DNA from: Tianweitania sediminis
GTDB taxonomy: Bacteria > Pseudomonadota > Alphaproteobacteria > Rhizobiales > Rhizobiaceae
Reading direction: 5' to 3'
NCBI RefSeq assembly: GCF_017813335.1
Contig: NZ_JAGIYY010000001.1
Coordinates: forward strand, 248,001 to 312,000
Length of the DNA stretch: 64,000 bases
Both the position numbers and the translations under genes were made by a program. This document shows positions 41,736 to 50,675 of the stretch, piece after piece. Each line of letters opens with the position of its first letter. Positions within the stretch are counted from its first letter, which is position 1. The notes under the pieces were generated by a model, which saw only the letters and a list, made by a program, of their open reading frames with translations, was not told the DNA's origin and did not search any database.

Positions 41736-42299
41736 TTATGCGCGCTGGCGAAGCAGCGGATAGCCGGCCAAGACGGCGCGTGCGGCAAGGGCAGCGATGG
41801 CGGCCTTCAGGAGGTCGCCAGGGATAAAAGCGAGCGATCCCATTGCCACGGCTGAAAAAGGTGTGCCTGCAACAAGGGAAACCCAGGGCATGCCGATGAG
41901 GTAAAGCACGACGATGCCGCCAGCCACCGAAGCAGCGAAGAAGCCGGCAAGCTGTCGCCATTCGCCCTGTTCTTCGCGAACAAGGCGTTCGGCACAGAAG
42001 CCGGTTACCAGGGCCGCCGCGATCCAGCCGAGCACATAGCCGCCGGTCGGTCCGAACAACACAGCCAGGCCACCGCGTCCGCCCGACAGCACCGGCATGC
42101 CGACCGCCACCAGAAGCACAAAGATCAGGTAAGCAAGCGCGCCCCGCTTGGCGCCTATGATGCAGCCAGCCAGCATCACGCCCATGGACTGCAGCGTGAT
42201 CGGAACCGGAATGAAGCCCAGCGGAACAGGCGGCACCAGACCGAGAACGATGATGATGCCGGTGAAAAGAGCCGCGAAGGCGAGATCTCGCGTCGTCAT
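41736..42299 (-). CDS. bioY: Biotin transporter substrate-specificity component BioY
   Basis: 187 residues with about six membrane spans. GLVPPVPLGFIPVPITLQSM near residue 20 and LFGPTGGYVLGWIAAALVTG near 85 are hallmark BioY segments; the GPTGGYLxG loop helps form the biotin site. It captures biotin within an ECF-type transporter. Its start overlaps the bioN stop (ATGA); gene order on the transcript is bioM, bioN, bioY. The 118-base gap to the MFS start holds no clear BioR box. Confidence 0.95.
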   Translation of the reverse strand: MTTRDLAFAALFTGIIIVLGLVPPVPLGFIPVPITLQSMGVMLAGCIIGAKRGALAYLIFVLLVAVGMPVLSGGRGGLAVLFGPTGGYVLGWIAAALVTGFCAERLVREEQGEWRQLAGFFAASVAGGIVVLYLIGMPWVSLVAGTPFSAVAMGSLAFIPGDLLKAAIAALAARAVLAGYPLLRQRA

Positions 42300-42946
42300 G
42301 AAGGGCGGATTCCTTTGTTGGAGGATTTCGTGGGCGGGGGCGCCACGGCGCGCAGGCTCCGCGCGTCGATTGCTGCCGCGACATCATCGGCCTGCTTCAG
42401 CGTCAGGATCACCAGCGGCGTCAAAAGCGTCAAGGGGCGAACCTTCAAGCCCCGAGCCTTGTGTGCTTCTGCCAAGGCTCCATAGCGCGACAGAATATCG
42501 GGCACGAAGCGGAGGCTCAACCCGACCGCAAGACCGGCGTCGCCGGGACGCAGGAGTCCTGTTCGCTCCAGCGGGCGCAGCAGCCGGTTCACCGCCGTGA
42601 TAATCGCGTCGATGGGGGTCGTGGCCGTCACTGCCGCCGCCGCGACGAGAAGCGCCAGAATGCGCAGGAACAGCACCCCAACCTCCGCTGCCGACAGAAA
42701 GAACAGGTTCAGCGCCATCAGAAACAGGAGCGAATAAAGCACGGGCATCAGCCGGCGCAGCGCCTTGCCCGGCGTCAACCCGGCATGAAGATAAAACGCG
42801 GCGGCAACAACAAGCACCCCGCCCAGCAGCAGCGGCGATGAAACAAAGAACAAGGCGACTCCCAGCGCCGCCAGACCAAGAAGCTTTGCTTCCGCGCTTA
42901 TGCGGTGGAGCAGTGAATTGCCCTCGACGTAGAAGCCGTTCAGCAT
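42296..42946 (-). CDS. bioN: Biotin ECF transporter T component BioN
   Basis: 216 residues, membrane protein of the EcfT/CbiQ family. The coupling motif ARG is present in AEAHKARGLKVRPLTLLTPL (near residue 165), where the helix docks into the ATPase. It links BioY to the BioM ATPase. It overlaps bioM by seven bases and bioY by four bases. Confidence 0.93.
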   Translation of the reverse strand: MLNGFYVEGNSLLHRISAEAKLLGLAALGVALFFVSSPLLLGGVLVVAAAFYLHAGLTPGKALRRLMPVLYSLLFLMALNLFFLSAAEVGVLFLRILALLVAAAAVTATTPIDAIITAVNRLLRPLERTGLLRPGDAGLAVGLSLRFVPDILSRYGALAEAHKARGLKVRPLTLLTPLVILTLKQADDVAAAIDARSLRAVAPPPTKSSNKGIRPS

Positions 42947-43647
42947 CCCGCGATCTCCCGATACCGCGCGATGGTCTCGCCCGGCGCCCCATCGGCGACA
43001 AGCCGGCCTTCGTGGAACAGAAGCAGCCGCGGCAAACGCGCCGCAAATTCCAGGTCATGCGTCACCACCAGAGCATCCTCCGCCATGGTCTCAATTGCCT
43101 TGATCACGAGACGGCGGTTGCTGAGGTCGAGCTGGTTAGTCGGCTCATCAAGAACGAGGATGCTCGGAGAAAGGGCGCAAACACTGGCCATTGCCGCCAG
43201 TTGCAGTTCGCCGCCCGATAGTTCGTGCACGCGCCGCTGGGCGAGTTCGGCGATGCCAAAACGCGCGAGAACCGACGCCGTGCGCTGCTCGGCCTCCGCG
43301 GTTGTTGCTCCCCGTGCCTTGAGGCCGAAGCGGATGTCGTCCGCAACCACCGGCATGATCAGCTGGTTTTGCGGGTTCTGGAAGACATATCCGGCTTCTC
43401 CGCGCACCCGGTCGGGCTCGGCCCTCGTGTCGATGCCGTTCACCACCACCCGGCCTAGGCTTGGCAGTGTCAAACCGTTGATGAGCCGGGCGAAGGTGGT
43501 CTTTCCCGAGCCGTTCAGCCCGATCACGCCCACCCGATGCGCTTGCACCCGCAGATCAAGCGGATGCAGTGCGACGCGTTCGCCATAACGGACGGAGCAA
43601 CCCGAAAACACGAGATCCAAGAGACTTCCCAAGATGATGCGCCACAT
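42940..43647 (-). CDS. bioM: Biotin ECF transporter ATPase BioM
   Basis: 235 residues from the ATG at 43647. Walker A GLNGSGKTTFARLI, Q-loop FQNPQNQLIM, signature ELSGGELQLAAMASV and Walker B SILVLDEPTNQLD, with switch His in VTHDLEF. It energises biotin uptake with BioN and BioY. The start is uncertain: homology really begins at LVFSGCSVRYGERVAL, and a TTG at 43620 with GGGAAG upstream is a good alternative; an ATG at 43668 is less likely. First gene of bioMNY. Confidence 0.92.
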   Translation of the reverse strand: MWRIILGSLLDLVFSGCSVRYGERVALHPLDLRVQAHRVGVIGLNGSGKTTFARLINGLTLPSLGRVVVNGIDTRAEPDRVRGEAGYVFQNPQNQLIMPVVADDIRFGLKARGATTAEAEQRTASVLARFGIAELAQRRVHELSGGELQLAAMASVCALSPSILVLDEPTNQLDLSNRRLVIKAIETMAEDALVVTHDLEFAARLPRLLLFHEGRLVADGAPGETIARYREIAGC

Positions 43648-43710
43648 GCAGCGGCACCTGCGCTTCAAGCCGCCCCATGCGAAACGGTCAAGCCTTTGCG
43701 TGACAAAGAC

Positions 43711-44619
43711 TCACCGCAAGAACAGCAGCGCCATGCCCGCGACGACGCTGACGGCACCGATCCATGCGCCTGCTGTGGGCCGCTCCCCGGTGTGCGCCCA
43801 CAGCATCGGAAGGATGATCACCGGCGTGGTTGCCGAGAGTGTGGAAACGATCCCGACCTTGCCGCCGCTCAAGGCAAAAAGCAGCAGCGTCATCCCGACC
43901 CCGAGGCCGAGCAAGCCGGTCAGCGCGGTGAGAAGCGCCACCTGAGGCGTCAACGCTGCCTTCCTTGGCTTCACGGACGCAAACGGAAGGGCAGTCAGGG
44001 CGGTAAGAAGCAGGGCAGCGATCCCGACACGCACCATGGACGCCAGGAATGGATCCATGCCGCCTGCCATGACAGGGCGGGCGAGGATTGCGCCAACGGC
44101 CTGGCCCAAGGCTGCACCAAGGCCGAGCGCCACGCCAACCCAAAGCGAACCCTTCACCGTTTCCCATGCGTGGACGTCGGTGCGGCGACGGCCATACAGG
44201 ATCGCGGTGATCACCCCGCCGACGATCAACAGGATGCCGACCACAGCCTGCGCAGCAAGCACTTCGCCCAACAGCGCATAGCCAAGCAGCGCCGCCATAG
44301 GCGCGTTCAAGGCAAAGATGACCCCTGTTTTCCGCGGGCCCAGGCGGTTCAAGGCCGCAAACAAGAGCGTGTCGCCGGCAAAAATCCCGACCACGCCCGA
44401 AAAGAGCAGCGGGACAACGGCCTCGGTTCCGAGCGTTCGCCATTCTCCTGTTGCAAGAACATAGATGGCGAGCCCGGCGGTAACCAAGACTTGCCGGAAG
44501 CGATTGAACGCCAGGGCACCCAGATGAGCGGCTGGTCGCACCGCCAGCAGCCCCGTGGCCGCCCAGCATGTTGCAGCCCCAAGGGCCGCCAGTTCGTAAA
44601 CCAGCACCTCGATCTCCAT
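43711..44619 (-). CDS. EamA/DMT family transporter
   Basis: 302 residues from the ATG at 44619 (MEIEVLVYELAALGAATCWA), with ten hydrophobic spans in two homologous halves, each an EamA repeat (for example ALNAPMAALLGYALLGEVLA and TTPVIILPMLWAHTGERPTA). The family exports metabolites such as amino acids or their derivatives. An in-frame start at 44718 adds a polar leader and was not used. It lies 63 bases upstream of bioM and could share its transcript, though no functional link to biotin is evident. Confidence 0.88.
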   Translation of the reverse strand: MEIEVLVYELAALGAATCWAATGLLAVRPAAHLGALAFNRFRQVLVTAGLAIYVLATGEWRTLGTEAVVPLLFSGVVGIFAGDTLLFAALNRLGPRKTGVIFALNAPMAALLGYALLGEVLAAQAVVGILLIVGGVITAILYGRRRTDVHAWETVKGSLWVGVALGLGAALGQAVGAILARPVMAGGMDPFLASMVRVGIAALLLTALTALPFASVKPRKAALTPQVALLTALTGLLGLGVGMTLLLFALSGGKVGIVSTLSATTPVIILPMLWAHTGERPTAGAWIGAVSVVAGMALLFLR

Positions 44620-44819
44620 TCCAGCCAAGGATGATCCGGAGCCGCAGCATACCGGAAACGGCGCGCTTCCCGTGTTGTGGCGCTTTCCGCCCGGGGACGC
44701 AGGAGGCTCCCCTCGCATGGTTGTCTTTCCGCCTCAAGCATGCGCCGAAAAGAAGCGTTGGCACACGCGCGGCTTTGGCGCGCGTTGTTTTCCGGCCGGC
44801 GCAACCATAGCTTTGCTTC

Positions 44820-45569
44820 ATGTCTCATTCCCGCATCCGCGTTGTCGACCTGGAAACCGGCGGCAACGGCCGACAGGATGTTTGCGAAGTCGGCTGGCAG
44901 GATGTCGTTCTCGGTGCGGACGGGCTTTGGCGCTTGTCAGGAGAACGCGGTGCGATCCTTGTTAATCCCGGCCGGCCAATTGCGCCCGATACAATGGCGG
45001 TGCACCACATCCGGGATGCCGATGTTGCTGACGCGCCGTTCTGGCGCGAGGTCGCACCGGATGTTCTGCGGCCGGAAGGCGGTTGCCTGGCCCTGGCAGC
45101 GCATCGCGCTGGCTTTGAGCAACGCTACTGCACACCGCGCTTCACCGGTGACGTGCCGTGGATCTGCACCTGGAAATGCGCGCTGCGGGTGTGGCCGCAT
45201 CTGCCCCGCTTTTCCAACCAGATGCTGCGCTATCTGCGCTCGCCGGAAGGGCTGGTTCACGAGGTGGGGCTGCCGGCCCATCGTGCCATGCCGGACGCTT
45301 ATGTCACCGCGCACCACCTGAGGGACCTGCTCAACGAAGCATCCCTTGAGCAGTTGATTGCCTGGAGCCGTGAGCCGGGCCTGCTGCCGCGCGTGCCGGC
45401 AGGCTTGGACCGGGGCAAAAGCTGGGAGCGCCTGACCCTCGACGCCTTGCTTGCCTTTGCGCAGGATCGCGACGTCGATGTTCGCTTCACCGCAGCAACC
45501 GAGTTGGCGCGGCGCAGCGAAGCACCGGCTCCTGTTGAAGACAGGCCGGTGCAGGGGTCGCTGCTTTGA
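44820..45569 (+). CDS. DEDD-family 3'-5' exonuclease
   Basis: 249 residues. Exo I motif is VVDLETGGNGR (Asp and Glu near residues 10-12); Exo II lies around AAHRAGFEQRY; Exo III is HRAMPDAYVTAHHL, with the His and Asp of the DEDDh class (near 154-160). The family includes exonuclease X and the DnaQ proofreading subunit. Residues after about 175 form a variable C-terminal extension (DVDVRFTAATELARR). No nuclease partner is adjacent. It converges on the deacetylase gene with a 27-base gap. Confidence 0.85.
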   Translation: MSHSRIRVVDLETGGNGRQDVCEVGWQDVVLGADGLWRLSGERGAILVNPGRPIAPDTMAVHHIRDADVADAPFWREVAPDVLRPEGGCLALAAHRAGFEQRYCTPRFTGDVPWICTWKCALRVWPHLPRFSNQMLRYLRSPEGLVHEVGLPAHRAMPDAYVTAHHLRDLLNEASLEQLIAWSREPGLLPRVPAGLDRGKSWERLTLDALLAFAQDRDVDVRFTAATELARRSEAPAPVEDRPVQGSLL

Positions 45570-45596
45570 TGCGCGACGCGCAGGCTTGGAACGGCG

Positions 45597-46643
45597 CTAG
45601 CCCTTAAAGCCGGTCAGGAATGCGTCCAAACAAGCCTGGATTGCGTCGATGGCATAGCCACCTTCCTGCACCACAAGAGTGGGCAGGCCGATGTTCCGCA
45701 CCTTTTCCCCGATCATCCCGAAATCATCCGCGTCGAGCTTGAGCACGCCGATCGGATCATCCTTGTGGGCGTCAAAGCCGAGCGCCACCACCAGTACCTC
45801 CGCGCCGTGCTCATGGATCGCCTCCCGCGCCGTGTCCACCGCCGAGGCCATCGCGGCAGCGCCGCTGGCGTGTGGCAGCGGCAGGTTCAGGTTTGAGCCT
45901 TCACCCGGACCATTGCCCCGTTCATCGGCATAGCCGGTAAAGAACGGATAATAGTTGTCCGGGTCGGCGTGCACCGAAACGGTGAGCACATCCGGCCGGC
46001 GGTAGAAGATCTGCTGCGTCCCGTCCCCGTGGTGCGCATCCACATCCAGGATCGCGACCTTGCCGTATTTGGAGCGGAGAAGCTGGGCTGCAACCGCGGT
46101 GTTGTTCACGTAACAGAACCCGCTCGCGCGGTCGGCGCGGGCGTGGTGACCGGACGGCCGGCAGAGGGCATATACGGCCCGTTCGCCGGCCAGGATCGCT
46201 TCCGCACCTTCAACGGCCGTTTCTGCGGAGCGAAGCACAGACGTCCAGCAATGAGGCCCAACTGGTACGGACAGATCGCCCAGATACCAGCCGAGCTGTC
46301 CGATGAAACCGCTCGGCCGGCATGGCGGCCGGACATCTTCATCCGGCCTGCCGCTCCAATAAGGGAAGGTGCTCGGCCACACTTCCGGTCCTCGTTCGGA
46401 TGGCAGGTCCTGCCACTTGTCCCACGCCGTTTCGAGGAAGCGGATGAAGCCCGCGTCGTGCACGGCGAGAATGGGTTCCTTGCCATGCTCCCGCGGTTTT
46501 TCCGGCGCGATGCCATGGTGTGCCAATGCGTCCAGCAGGCGTTCGGTCCGTTCCGGCAGGTCTTTTGGCGCAACAACCCGGCCGAACCGCATATATTGCA
46601 GGGTTTCATGCAGCGCCTGATCGGGGTGGTAGAAAGCACGCAT
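45597..46643 (-). CDS. Acetylpolyamine amidohydrolase (class II histone-deacetylase-like)
   Basis: 348 residues, arginase/deacetylase fold. The catalytic His pair is in CRPSGHHARADRASGFCYVN, zinc ligands are in AILDVDAHHGDGTQQIF (Asp and His) and a second Asp in LGFDAHKDDPIG. HADPDNYYPFFTGYADERG is typical of the bacterial acetylpolyamine subgroup. It removes acetyl groups from acetylated polyamines or similar amines in the cytoplasm. It lies 48 bases after the TPP enzyme gene at the end of the branched-chain-type transporter operon. Exact substrate is not decided by sequence. Confidence 0.92.
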   Translation of the reverse strand: MRAFYHPDQALHETLQYMRFGRVVAPKDLPERTERLLDALAHHGIAPEKPREHGKEPILAVHDAGFIRFLETAWDKWQDLPSERGPEVWPSTFPYWSGRPDEDVRPPCRPSGFIGQLGWYLGDLSVPVGPHCWTSVLRSAETAVEGAEAILAGERAVYALCRPSGHHARADRASGFCYVNNTAVAAQLLRSKYGKVAILDVDAHHGDGTQQIFYRRPDVLTVSVHADPDNYYPFFTGYADERGNGPGEGSNLNLPLPHASGAAAMASAVDTAREAIHEHGAEVLVVALGFDAHKDDPIGVLKLDADDFGMIGEKVRNIGLPTLVVQEGGYAIDAIQACLDAFLTGFKG

Positions 46644-46691
46644 CGTTGTTCTGGTCCTCGAGTGTTGCTAACTGGTGGTGCGGTGATGGCT

Positions 46692-48260
46692 TCAGATAAC
46701 GGCTTCCACCAGGAAGGGTCCACGCCGCCGGAAGGACGAGCGCAGGAGATCGGCCAGTTCCGCACCGGTTTGCGCCCGCGCGGCTTCAACGCCATGGCCG
46801 CGGGCAAGGCTGATCCAGTCCAGCGCGGGATCGTCGAAGGTGAGCATGCGCCGGGCATTCGCCCCATAATCCTGCACACCGACATTGGCCATCTCGTTTT
46901 CTAGAATGGCGTAGCGGCGGTTCGACAAGATCACCGTCGTGACGTCGAGGCGCTCGCGCGCCTGTGTCCAAAGCGCCTGCACCGTGTACATGGCGCTACC
47001 GTCCGCCTGCAGACAAACCACCCGACGGTCCGGGCAGGCGACGGCCGCCCCGGTTGCCAAGGGCAAGCCGATGCCAATGGAGCCGCCGGTCAGCTGCATG
47101 TAATCGTGCGCCGGAGCATTGTAGCTCGCTTCAAAGAACATGCGGCCCGAACTCACCGATTCGTCGGTGACGATGGCCCCGTCCGGGAGGGAAGCGGCCA
47201 CGATGGCACAGGCCGTGTCGGCCGTCAGCGGACCGGGATCGAAAGCCGGCGGCTCCTTGACGCCGCCCCCCGGAAGAGGCGCCGTCTCGGCGGCACCGAC
47301 TTCATCGGCCAGACGCTCGATTGCGTCGGCGAGATCCTCATGGTGCCCCACCAGCGTGGTGATCCGGCTGCCCTCTTCATTCATGAGGCTGGGCTTGTCT
47401 GGATAAGCAAAAAAGGCGACCGGCGGCCGGGCATCCACCAGGATGATGCGCTCGACGCCGCGAAGACGCGCCAGCGCTGGATCAACGTAGTAGGGCAGCT
47501 TCCTGACCGGAACACGCCCTTGGCCGCGCTCGATTCGCGCGTTGAAGGTTTCCGCCATGAATTCCGCGCCGGTTTTCGCGCAGATGGCCGCGATCCGCTG
47601 GAGCGTTCCGGCACGCAGTGCGCGCCCTCCGAGCAGGAGAACAGTTCGGCCGGGCTGGCGAAGGTCCGCTGCTGCCGCCTTGATCTTCGCCATTTCGACC
47701 GGGGGCAAGGCAGCCCGCTGCCGGGGCTTGATCGATCCACCCTGTGCCTTGTTCCACGCAATGTCGGCGGGCAGGATCAGCGTTGCTACGCCAGGCATAG
47801 ACACGGCCGCTTCCCATGCGTCCGCGGCTTCCGACGGAAGCTTGTCGGGATGGGTCGCGCGGCCAACCCAGTCCGACATCGGCCTGGCCAGGCCATCGAT
47901 GTCGCTGGCAAGGGGCGCATCGAACTTCAGATGATAGGTTGCATGGTCGCCAACGACGTTGATCACCGGGGTGCGGGCCCGCTTGGCGTTGTGCAGGTTG
48001 GCCAGGCCGTTGGCCAGTCCGGGCCCCAGATGCAGAAGGGTGGCCGCCGGCTTGTCGGCCATGCGCCCATAGCCATCGGCAGCGCCGGTCACCACGCCCT
48101 CGGAGAGACCGAGAACACAGCGCATGTCCGGGCGCCGGTCGAGTGCGGCAACAAAATGCATTTCAGACGTGCCGGGGTTTGCAAAGCAAACATCCACGCC
48201 CTGAACGATGAGCGTTTCGCAAAGGCGCTCCGCGCCGTTGCTTTGCTGTTCGGTGGTCAT
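46692..48260 (-). CDS. TPP-dependent enzyme (acetolactate synthase / benzoylformate decarboxylase-like)
   Basis: 522 residues from the ATG at 48260. The three TPP-enzyme domains are present: the N-terminal pyrimidine domain with activating Glu in VLGLSEGVVTGAADGYGR, the central domain from about 190, and the PP domain with QADGSAMYTVQALWTQARER and LSNRRYAILENEM (Asp...Asn metal motif, ADG in place of GDG). Family members decarboxylate or condense 2-oxo acids. There is no biosynthetic small subunit next to it, so a catabolic role is more likely than branched-chain synthesis. It lies 106 bases after the binding-protein gene of the transporter operon, past a strong hairpin. Confidence 0.88.
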   Translation of the reverse strand: MTTEQQSNGAERLCETLIVQGVDVCFANPGTSEMHFVAALDRRPDMRCVLGLSEGVVTGAADGYGRMADKPAATLLHLGPGLANGLANLHNAKRARTPVINVVGDHATYHLKFDAPLASDIDGLARPMSDWVGRATHPDKLPSEAADAWEAAVSMPGVATLILPADIAWNKAQGGSIKPRQRAALPPVEMAKIKAAAADLRQPGRTVLLLGGRALRAGTLQRIAAICAKTGAEFMAETFNARIERGQGRVPVRKLPYYVDPALARLRGVERIILVDARPPVAFFAYPDKPSLMNEEGSRITTLVGHHEDLADAIERLADEVGAAETAPLPGGGVKEPPAFDPGPLTADTACAIVAASLPDGAIVTDESVSSGRMFFEASYNAPAHDYMQLTGGSIGIGLPLATGAAVACPDRRVVCLQADGSAMYTVQALWTQARERLDVTTVILSNRRYAILENEMANVGVQDYGANARRMLTFDDPALDWISLARGHGVEAARAQTGAELADLLRSSFRRRGPFLVEAVI

Positions 48261-48312
48261 TCCCTGCATCCAGTCTCTTCGGTCTGCGGTTGCGCCGCCC
48301 ATAATAGGCGCG

Positions 48313-48347
48313 AAAAGAAGCCGCGAGGCCAGGCGTGGCCCCGCGGC
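48313..48347 (-). terminator. Hairpin with U-run between the binding-protein gene and the TPP-enzyme gene
   Basis: GCCGCG (48320-48325) pairs with CGCGGC (48342-48347), and GGCC with GGCC inside, over a six-base loop. On the minus-strand transcript it is followed by UUCUUUU (48319-48313), so it can terminate. It begins 20 bases after the binding-protein stop, and so should reduce expression of the two downstream enzyme genes relative to the transporter. Confidence 0.65.
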
Positions 48348-48366
48348 GGTTTGGGGTAGCCTGAGC

Positions 48367-49590
48367 TTATTGCGGCTTCGAGGTCGCGACGTTTTCCGGC
48401 CAGATGATCTGGTTCTTGCCGCCCTGGATCTGCGCGACCGGAACCGGAATGAAGTCCGGTCCGGATTGCACCGCATGGTCCTTGTCGAACTTGAACCGGC
48501 CGACAACACATTCGTGGTCGGTGTTCTTGATCTGCTCGGCAATGGCCTTCGGGTCGGTTGAACCGGCGGCATCAATGGCGCGCAGAGCGATTTCCATCGT
48601 GCAGTAGGCATGCGCCGTGCTGTAGGTGCCGGGGTTGCCGTATTCGGCCTGCACGCGATCGCTGAACGCCTTGTGCTCCGGATTGAGTTCCGAGCTGAAG
48701 GTCAGCGCGGCCCAGTACGTGCCTTCCGCCACGTCCGCGGCTTGCTGCAGGAATTCCGGCTTGGTCGGATAGTAGATCGCGAGATGCGAGGTATCCAGCG
48801 CCTGTTCCTTCAGCTGGCGCACGAAGGCAATGCCGGAATTGGCAACGGTGAACACGGACACCACCACGTCCGGACCTGCTTCGCGCAGCTTGGAAAGCTG
48901 CGGGTAAAAATCGGTGGTTGCTGGCGGCACGGTTTCCGTGGAGGTCACGGTCCAGCCATCGGCCTTGAACAGTTCACCGACCTTTTCCGCGTTGGCAATG
49001 CCGTAATCCGTGTCTTCCACCACGAACGCGATCTTCTTGTCGCCGGGGTCCAAAGTCTTGTTGTCGAAGGCCCATTTGTAGAAGTCGTGCACGGCCGTGC
49101 CATAGCCGCTGCTGTTCCAGTTGCCCTTCCAGTAGAGCTGGTAGCGCTCTTCGTCCGAAAGCACCTTATCGGCGATCGCGGAGCTGACCGGCTCGGCGCT
49201 GAGTATCGGCAGGTTGTATTGCGGCGCCAGTTCCATCAGCGCCAGCGTCACGTGGCTGTGCAGCGTGTCGCCGATCAGCATCTTGATGTTTTCGCGGGTG
49301 ATCAGGCGCTGGGCGGCACTGATGGCGACTTCCGGCTTTCCGGATGTGTCTTCCATCACGAGCTTGATCTTCGGCGGGTTCTGGGAAACGTAATTCCCCT
49401 TGCCGTCGTTCCAGTCCTTCACTGCCAGTTCAAGGCCCTGGCGATGGTCCTTGCCTGTGTTTGCGGCCGGACCGGTCAAAGGTCCGACGGCGCCAATGGT
49501 GATTTCCTCCTGGGCGTGGGCGGGCAAGGCGAGAAGGGCCGCCCCCAATAATCCTGCTGAAACAAGTGCCGGAAAGGATAGCCTGGACAT
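48367..49590 (-). CDS. Branched-chain-type ABC transporter substrate-binding protein
   Basis: 407 residues from the ATG at 49590, which has AGGGGA nine bases upstream (an ATG at 49599 touches that site). The signal peptide ends near ALPAHAQ. The mature protein is a Leu/Ile/Val-type (peripla_BP_6) binding protein: EEITIGAVGPLTGPAANTGK at its start, then VAISAAQRLITRENIKMLIG and KKIAFVVEDTDYGIANAEKV. It captures an amino-acid-like or amide compound in the periplasm. Fifth gene of the transporter set, followed by a hairpin and two enzymes. Cargo unknown. Confidence 0.92.
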   Translation of the reverse strand: MSRLSFPALVSAGLLGAALLALPAHAQEEITIGAVGPLTGPAANTGKDHRQGLELAVKDWNDGKGNYVSQNPPKIKLVMEDTSGKPEVAISAAQRLITRENIKMLIGDTLHSHVTLALMELAPQYNLPILSAEPVSSAIADKVLSDEERYQLYWKGNWNSSGYGTAVHDFYKWAFDNKTLDPGDKKIAFVVEDTDYGIANAEKVGELFKADGWTVTSTETVPPATTDFYPQLSKLREAGPDVVVSVFTVANSGIAFVRQLKEQALDTSHLAIYYPTKPEFLQQAADVAEGTYWAALTFSSELNPEHKAFSDRVQAEYGNPGTYSTAHAYCTMEIALRAIDAAGSTDPKAIAEQIKNTDHECVVGRFKFDKDHAVQSGPDFIPVPVAQIQGGKNQIIWPENVATSKPQ

Positions 49591-49661
49591 GATGTTCATT
49601 CCCCTGTTGTGGTTTCACCAACTTCCGTCGCAAGCAGTGACCGACGCCGCTGCCTGCACGC

Positions 49662-50663
49662 CTACACCGCCTCGACCGTCTTCCTTGTTTCGGTCTCTTT
49701 GCGGCTGAACCGCGGCTTCAATCCTGCGATCCCCGCAGGCGCGGCAAACACGAACACGATGATCAAGGCACCGTAGAGCAGCATCCGGAAATCGCCAAAG
49801 TCGCGCAGCAGTTCGGATGTCACGGTCAAAAGAAGAGCACCGTAGATCGGGCCGAAAAAGCGGCCGACGCCACCGACAATGATCATCGCCAAAAGGCTGA
49901 TCAGCATTTCGGGCCCCGCCACCGAGGTTGGCGTGAGGATCAGCACGTAATGAGCGTAAACGGCGCCGCTCAAGCCGACAACCGCGGCACTGATTGCAAA
50001 AGCAAACAGCTTCCACGCCGCCAGGCGGACACCCAGGCTTTCGGCAGCGGCTTCCGCATCGCGGATGGCAAGGAAGGTCAGGCCGCAACGACCGCGCAAA
50101 AGCAGAAGCAGCGCCAGATGCACGCCAACAAACATGATCGCGGCAACGGCGAAGGACCCGGCGGCATTGCCGAGGCCGAAGCGGATCGTGGTTTCACCGA
50201 TCTGGATCGGATCAAACGGCGGGATACCCCAGAAGCCGAGTTCACCACGGGTGATCTCCTTCAGGTTCGCGAAAACGAGGCGCACGATTTCCGCGAAGGC
50301 AAGCGTCACGATCGCCACATGCGGCATGGAGCGAATCCGCAGGATCGGAAAGCCGATCAGGAGACCCGTGAGCGCGGCAATCAGGGCGGCCAGCCAAATG
50401 GTGATCCAGGGACTGACCCCGAAGTAATGGGACACCATGGCGGAGGCGTAGGCGCCAACCGCAAAGAAGGCGTGGTGGCCCAGCGTCTTCAAGCCCAAGA
50501 TGCCGAGGGTCAGGTTCCAGCCGGTGGCAAAGACGGCAAAGATCAAGAACAGCGTCAGGACATGAAGGATGTAGTCGTTCAGCTGCAAAAGCGGCACCGG
50601 CGCAAGCAGCAGCGCCATCACCAACAGCACCAGGTAGGGACGACGGCCAAAAACCTCTAGCAT
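49662..50663 (-). CDS. Branched-chain-type ABC transporter permease (LivM-like)
   Basis: 333 residues with about nine membrane spans. LGLKTLGHHAFFAVGAYASAM near residue 54 and the cytoplasmic loop LTFLAIRDAEAAAESLGVRL (about 195-215) are the LivM signatures; the latter contacts the ATPase. It lies 12 bases after the LivH-like gene. It forms the translocation pore with the LivH-like partner. Confidence 0.92.
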   Translation of the reverse strand: MLEVFGRRPYLVLLVMALLLAPVPLLQLNDYILHVLTLFLIFAVFATGWNLTLGILGLKTLGHHAFFAVGAYASAMVSHYFGVSPWITIWLAALIAALTGLLIGFPILRIRSMPHVAIVTLAFAEIVRLVFANLKEITRGELGFWGIPPFDPIQIGETTIRFGLGNAAGSFAVAAIMFVGVHLALLLLLRGRCGLTFLAIRDAEAAAESLGVRLAAWKLFAFAISAAVVGLSGAVYAHYVLILTPTSVAGPEMLISLLAMIIVGGVGRFFGPIYGALLLTVTSELLRDFGDFRMLLYGALIIVFVFAAPAGIAGLKPRFSRKETETRKTVEAV

Positions 50664-50675
50664 CGTGCAGCCTCC

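Noticed and set aside
43611-43710. BioR operator upstream of bioMNY
   Set aside because: No TTAT-type palindrome of the BioR form could be found in the space ahead of bioM.
48261-48611. Upstream extension of the TPP-enzyme frame
   Set aside because: It runs antisense-like through the hairpin and into the binding-protein gene in another frame; TPP-enzyme homology starts at 48260.
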